In this document: piece after piece, positions 60,234 through 64,000 of the stretch
How the letters are laid out: each line of letters begins with the position of its first letter
How positions within the stretch are numbered: position 1 is the first letter of the stretch
Assembly (NCBI RefSeq): GCF_009380215.1
Contig: NZ_WHUG01000003.1
Location: forward strand, 372,001-436,000
DNA: 64,000 bases
Reading direction: 5' to 3'
Source: Rugamonas aquatica
Lineage (GTDB): Bacteria; Pseudomonadota; Gammaproteobacteria; Burkholderiales; Burkholderiaceae_D
Made by a program: the position numbers and the translations under genes
Notes under the pieces: generated by a model
The model's input: the letters and a program-made list of their open reading frames with translations, nothing else
Told to the model about the DNA's origin: nothing
The model's database searches: none

Positions 60234-61961
60234 CTAGTGACTATGATGGCCTCCGCCTTTTGCCAGGTTGGCCAGCACGAACTCCGTCATGCCCTTCGCC
60301 AGTTCCTGCTCGCCGATGAAGACTTCGCCCGCGCGTTCGCCGCGCAGCAGTTCCGCTTCCTCGTCGCTGTGCGTGCGCACTACGGTCTTGATGTTGGGGT
60401 TGAGCGCGCGCGCGGTTTCGATCATGGTCCGCACGTGGAAGGTGTCCGGTGTGGCGATCACCAGCATCGCGGCGCGCGCGATGTGGGCCTGGATCAGCAC
60501 CGCCGGTTCGCCCGCATTGCCGGCCACCGCATGCGTGCCGTCCTTGCGCAGCTGGTCCACCAGCTCGCGGTTCTGTTCCGCCACCACGAAGGGGATGCCG
60601 CGTTCGGTGAGCGCGGCGGCGATGCGCCGTCCCACGCGGCCATAACCGACCAGCACCACCTGGCCGGCCAGATGCTCCTGTGGCACCGATGTCGGCAGCT
60701 CCGCCAGCGGATCGGCCGTGCGTTCGAACTTGGCCGCCAGCGATGCGTTCCGTCCCATCCAGCGTTCCAGCGGCTTGGTGACGCGGAACACGACCGGGTT
60801 CAGCGCAATCGAGATGATCGCGCCGGCCAGTATCAGGCTTTGGCCTTCGGCCGGCATCAGGCCCAGGGACAGGCCCAGCGCCGCCAGGATGAAGGAGAAC
60901 TCGCCGATCTGCGCCAGGCTGGCCGAGACCATCAGCGCGGTCTTGGCCGGATAGCGCAGCAGCAGCACCAGCAGGAAGGCCGCCACCGATTTGCCGACCA
61001 CGATGATCGCGACCACGGCCAGCAGCTTGAGCGGCTGCTCGATCAGTATCGCCGGCTCGAACAGCATGCCGACCGAGACGAAGAACAGCACCGCGAACGC
61101 GTCGCGCAGCGGCAGCGATTCCTCGGCGGCGCGGTGCGCCAGTTCGGATTCGCGCAGCACCATGCCGGCGAAGAAGGCACCCAGCGCGAACGACACGCCG
61201 AAGTAGTGGGTCGACGCGTAGGCGATGCCGACGGCGGCGGCGATTACGCACAGCGTGAACAGCTCGCGCGAACCGGTGCGCGCCACCTGCCACAGGATCC
61301 AGGGGAACAGCTTGCGGCCGACCACCAGCATCAGCGCGATGAAGGCGCCGACCTGGCCCAGCGTGATGGCCAGCGTGGTCCACAGGTTGGCTTCGCCCAT
61401 GCCGGTAACGCCATGGCTTTCGCTGTATGTGCCGCCCAGCGAGCCTGCCAGCGCAGGCAGCAGCACCAGCACCAGCACCGTCACCAGGTCTTCCACCACC
61501 AGCCAGCCGACCGCGATGCGGCCGTTGAAGCTGTCGAGAATTCCGCGTTCCTCCAGCGCCCGCAGCAGCACCACCGTGCTGGCCACCGACAGCGCCAGGC
61601 CGAATACCAGTCCACCGCCTGTGCTCCAGCCCCAGAAGTGCGCCAGCACCATGCCCAGCGCGGTGGCGACTGCAATTTGCAGCACGGCGCCCGGCAGCGC
61701 GACGCGCCGGACGGCCCATAAATCATCGAGAGAGAAGTGCAGGCCGACGCCGAACATCATCAGCATCACGCCGATTTCGGCCAGTTGCCCGGCCAGCGCC
61801 GTATCGGCCACGAAGCCCGGCGTGGCGGGGCCGATGATGATGCCCGCAGCCAGATAGCCCACCAACGCCGGCAGTTTAAGGCGCGTTGCGAGATAGCCGA
61901 ACAAAAGGCCGAAGCCCAGTGCGGCAGCGATGGTGGTAATCAGGCTGATATTGTGGGGCAT
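60234..61961 (-). CDS. ybaL: CPA2-family cation/proton antiporter with TrkA-N domain (YbaL/Kef type)
   Basis: A 575-residue inner-membrane protein. About twelve helices (1-390) carry family motifs LVGYLAAGIIIGP, GVGLHFSLDDLWAVR, STVVLLRALEERG and GWLVVEDLVTVLVLVLLP. The cytoplasmic RCK/TrkA-N domain (about 428-560) has GQVVLVGYGRVGRRIA, a dinucleotide-binding glycine motif. Similarity is closest to YbaL of E. coli. It ends with a His-rich tail (GGGHHSH). Upstream of the HExxH-protein gene in one operon. Confidence 0.92.
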   Translation of the reverse strand: MPHNISLITTIAAALGFGLLFGYLATRLKLPALVGYLAAGIIIGPATPGFVADTALAGQLAEIGVMLMMFGVGLHFSLDDLWAVRRVALPGAVLQIAVATALGMVLAHFWGWSTGGGLVFGLALSVASTVVLLRALEERGILDSFNGRIAVGWLVVEDLVTVLVLVLLPALAGSLGGTYSESHGVTGMGEANLWTTLAITLGQVGAFIALMLVVGRKLFPWILWQVARTGSRELFTLCVIAAAVGIAYASTHYFGVSFALGAFFAGMVLRESELAHRAAEESLPLRDAFAVLFFVSVGMLFEPAILIEQPLKLLAVVAIIVVGKSVAAFLLVLLLRYPAKTALMVSASLAQIGEFSFILAALGLSLGLMPAEGQSLILAGAIISIALNPVVFRVTKPLERWMGRNASLAAKFERTADPLAELPTSVPQEHLAGQVVLVGYGRVGRRIAAALTERGIPFVVAEQNRELVDQLRKDGTHAVAGNAGEPAVLIQAHIARAAMLVIATPDTFHVRTMIETARALNPNIKTVVRTHSDEEAELLRGERAGEVFIGEQELAKGMTEFVLANLAKGGGHHSH

Positions 61962-62033
61962 GCGTGCGGGGCTCCTGCGCTAGGGTGGGTGAGCCCTAGC
62001 GTAGCACAATCGCGCCCCGTACGGATCGTCGGA

Positions 62034-62486
62034 TCAGTAGGCCAGGGCCGCCGGCGCCATGCGCATGCTGACGCCGAAGCGGTTGAAGGCGTTCATCAGC
62101 GACACGGCCACGGTCAGGTCGGCCAGTTCCTTTTCGCTGAAGACGGCGATCGCCTTTTGATAGTCGCTGTCCGGCACATTGGTCTGGGCCACGCGGGTCA
62201 CGCTTTCGGCCCAGGCCAGGGCGGCACGCTCCTTCTCGCTGAACAGCGCGGCCGCTTCCTCCCACACCGGCACCAGCGCCACCTTGTCGATCTTGACGCC
62301 CTGGTTCAGCAGGTCGCGGGTGTGCATATCGATGCAGTAGGCGCAGCCATTGATCTGCGACACGCGCAGGTAGACCAGCTCCACCAGCTCGGACGGCAGG
62401 TCGCAGGTTTGTACATAGCTCTTGACGGCGGCGAAGCCCTTGTAGGCTTCAGGGGCGTGCTTGAATACTTCGAGGCGCTTGCTCAT
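62034..62486 (-). CDS. Carboxymuconolactone decarboxylase / AhpD-like protein
   Basis: 150 residues. The all-helical AhpD fold has the redox pair Cys48/Cys51 in INGCAYCIDMHTRDL and the preceding acidic residue in ELVELVYLRVSQ. Members act as alkylhydroperoxidases or decarboxylases; with the CxxC-xxxH motif a peroxidase role is favoured. It lies downstream of a MocR-type regulator gene, with a long inverted repeat in the gap, a pairing common for this family. Confidence 0.9.
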   Translation of the reverse strand: MSKRLEVFKHAPEAYKGFAAVKSYVQTCDLPSELVELVYLRVSQINGCAYCIDMHTRDLLNQGVKIDKVALVPVWEEAAALFSEKERAALAWAESVTRVAQTNVPDSDYQKAIAVFSEKELADLTVAVSLMNAFNRFGVSMRMAPAALAY

Positions 62487-62529
62487 GGCGTTTCCTTGAT
62501 TGATTGCGAATGAGCGTATTCTGCTGATG

Positions 62530-62578
62530 CATGGCCTAGTCGTGAAGAGCCAAGAATGGGCTATTGGACTAGGCCATG
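62530..62578. promoter_or_regulatory. Inverted repeat, probable operator of the MocR-type regulator
   Basis: Perfect 12-base arms CATGGCCTAGTC (62530-62541) and GACTAGGCCATG (62567-62578), 25 bases apart. The right arm itself contains TGG-A-CTAG-G-CCA, a near palindrome. It lies in front of the AhpD-like gene and immediately after the regulator stop codon. The position and symmetry suit a dimeric MocR regulator; the 25-base spacing argues against a simple terminator. Confidence 0.6.
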
Positions 62579-62579
62579 T

Positions 62580-64000
62580 TTACATCAGCCTGAGTATCCG
62601 TTTGCCGAGTTCCCGCGCCCGCTGCGGGGTGTCGATGTTGGTGAAGGCCAGCAGCAGCGCCGACGCCGCATGCGGCAGCACGCTGCGCTCGGACAGCGCC
62701 AGCGCGGCCATGCCGTCCTGCCGCATGCGCTCGGCCAGTGCGCGGTCGGTGTGGCGGCCCTTCATGCGCAGCACCAGATGCATGCCGCCCGGCTGCGGAT
62801 CGATGCGCAGGTGTTTGCCCAGCACCGCGGCCAGTCCTTCGGCGGCGATCTGGCGGCGCTCGGCGTACAGGCGGCGCATGCGCTGGATGTGGCGGGCGAA
62901 GTGGCCTTCGTTCATGAAGTCGCTGACGATGGTTTGCATCAGCGCCGGGCCGCTGGCGGCGTAGGTCTGGCTTATCTGTTCGAAGCGCGCCACCTGCGCC
63001 GGCGGCACCACCAGGTAGGCCAGCCGCACCGCCGGGAACAGCACCTTGCTGAAGGTGCCGGCGTACAGCACGCGGCCGTCGCGGTCCAGGCTTTGCAGCG
63101 CAGGCAGCGGGCGGCTGGCGTAGCGGTATTCGCCGTCGTAGTCGTCTTCCACGATCCAGGCGTCGGCCTGTCTGGCCCAATCCAGCAGCGCCAGGCGGCG
63201 CGGCAGCGACAGCGCGACGCACAGCGGGCTTTGATGCGCGGGCGTGACGATGGCGGCCCTGGCGCGCGGCGCGGTGGCCACGCCGTGCGACACCACCAAT
63301 CCGTCTGCGTCCACCGCCACCGGGGCCAGTTTCATGCCGGCCTGTTTCAGCAGCTCGCTCGTCGGCGGGAAGCCGGGGTCCTCCACCCAGACGCCGTCGC
63401 CCGGCTGCAGCAGGGCGCGTGTCACCAGCTCCAGCGTGTTGCGGTAGCCGGAGGTGATGAACACCTGCGATGGCGTACAGTCGATGCCGCGTGACAGTTG
63501 CAGGTAGGTGGCGATGGCGGTGCGCAGCGGTGCCTGGCCGGCGAAGGGAGGGTAGGCCATGTCATCGGCTTGCGTGGCGCGGATCGCGCGCGCCGCCAGT
63601 CGCGCCCACACCTTGCGCGGGAAGGCGTCCAGCGCAGGCAGGCCCATTTGGAAGGGGCGGTTCAGCGGGGTGGGCATCGCCGACGCTGCCGATGTCGTCG
63701 GACTGGCGCGGGTGCGCGGTGTGCGTGCGGGTGTTGCTGCGGCGTGGCGGGCCAGCGCCGGGGTCACGATGGTACCGGCCTGGCCGCGTGTTTCGACATA
63801 GCCTTCGGCGGCCAGCAGCGAGTAGGCCGCTTCCACCGTGCCGCGCGCCAGTCCCAGCTCCAGCGCCAGCGCACGGGCCGATGGGATGCGGGCCTCCGGC
63901 AGCAGCAGGCCTTCCGAGATGGCGCTGCGGAAGCGGGTGTAGATCTGCCGGTACAGCGGTTCGGCGGCTGCGGTGTCGAGATGGAGGAAATCTGGCTGGT
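62580..64000 (-). CDS. MocR/PdxR-type regulator (GntR helix-turn-helix plus aminotransferase domain), 5' end outside the window
   Basis: The visible part is about 473 codons and continues past the right edge. It begins inside the GntR winged helix (LYRQIYTRF, then ARIPSARALALELGLARGTV). A proline/alanine-rich linker precedes a fold-type I aminotransferase domain with ITSGYRNTLELVTRALLQPGD, DDYDGEYRY and the PLP-lysine site YAGTFSKVLFPAVRLAY. Such proteins bind PLP but act as regulators. The stop lies next to the inverted repeat upstream of the AhpD-like gene, its probable target. Confidence 0.93.
   Translation of the reverse strand, partial: QPDFLHLDTAAAEPLYRQIYTRFRSAISEGLLLPEARIPSARALALELGLARGTVEAAYSLLAAEGYVETRGQAGTIVTPALARHAAATPARTPRTRASPTTSAASAMPTPLNRPFQMGLPALDAFPRKVWARLAARAIRATQADDMAYPPFAGQAPLRTAIATYLQLSRGIDCTPSQVFITSGYRNTLELVTRALLQPGDGVWVEDPGFPPTSELLKQAGMKLAPVAVDADGLVVSHGVATAPRARAAIVTPAHQSPLCVALSLPRRLALLDWARQADAWIVEDDYDGEYRYASRPLPALQSLDRDGRVLYAGTFSKVLFPAVRLAYLVVPPAQVARFEQISQTYAASGPALMQTIVSDFMNEGHFARHIQRMRRLYAERRQIAAEGLAAVLGKHLRIDPQPGGMHLVLRMKGRHTDRALAERMRQDGMAALALSERSVLPHAASALLLAFTNIDTPQRARELGKRILRLM

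Overview
The window is GC-rich chromosomal DNA of a betaproteobacterium, most likely a member of the Oxalobacteraceae (Massilia/Duganella/Janthinobacterium type). This is inferred from the hemA-prfA-prmC and minCDE blocks, the paired phaA-phaB genes, Kup, MetE/MetR and the protein flavour; no rRNA is present to confirm it. No tRNA, rRNA, CRISPR array, transposase or phage gene was seen. Both ends cut through genes: kup on the left and a MocR-type regulator on the right.

Region by region. 1-1.9 kb: kup 3' end and a lipoprotein with two FKBP domains. 1.9-11.6 kb: an efflux module with two paralogous FtsX-type ABC permeases, an ATPase and a membrane-fusion protein on the minus strand, divergent from an NtrC-type regulator and its histidine kinase. 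A near-consensus sigma-54 promoter and an upstream palindrome lie between the two halves. 11.6-12.7 kb: an ElaA-like acetyltransferase and ohr with a promoter-embedded operator. 12.7-15.9 kb: a visibly AT-richer two-gene island, a coiled-coil lipoprotein coupled to a secreted trypsin-like protease. 15.9-18.7 kb: three overlapping genes (methyltransferase, sulfotransferase-like protein, arginase-family protein) that look like one small pathway. 18.8-26.1 kb: a tolB-like gene outside any tol-pal context, a membrane protein, a Fur-box-controlled PepSY/flavodoxin/ferredoxin-reductase fusion, an acetylpolyamine deacetylase and gshA.

26.3-39.4 kb is one giant gene (4361 codons) for a surface or secreted protein: a DUF4347 N-terminus, about 28 Ig-like modules of two alternating kinds, RTX repeats and two DUF4214 domains. 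It is followed by a REC-AraC response regulator coupled to a degenerate hybrid kinase. 41.3-51.2 kb is housekeeping: prmC, dsbB, prfA, hemA, an orphan OmpR-type regulator, a small hydrophobic protein, minCDE, a REP-like element, and metE with a histidine-rich insert, divergent from metR. 52.1-59.3 kb: phaA-phaB preceded by an FNR-like site, then a proline iminopeptidase, two small proteins, a START/SRPBCC protein and fadH. 59.3-64 kb: an HExxH secreted protein, a YbaL-type antiporter, an AhpD-like protein, and a MocR-type regulator with a long perfect inverted repeat between the last two.

The least explained pieces are the lipoprotein/protease island, the methyltransferase-sulfotransferase-arginase operon, and the giant protein with its neighbouring degenerate signalling pair.
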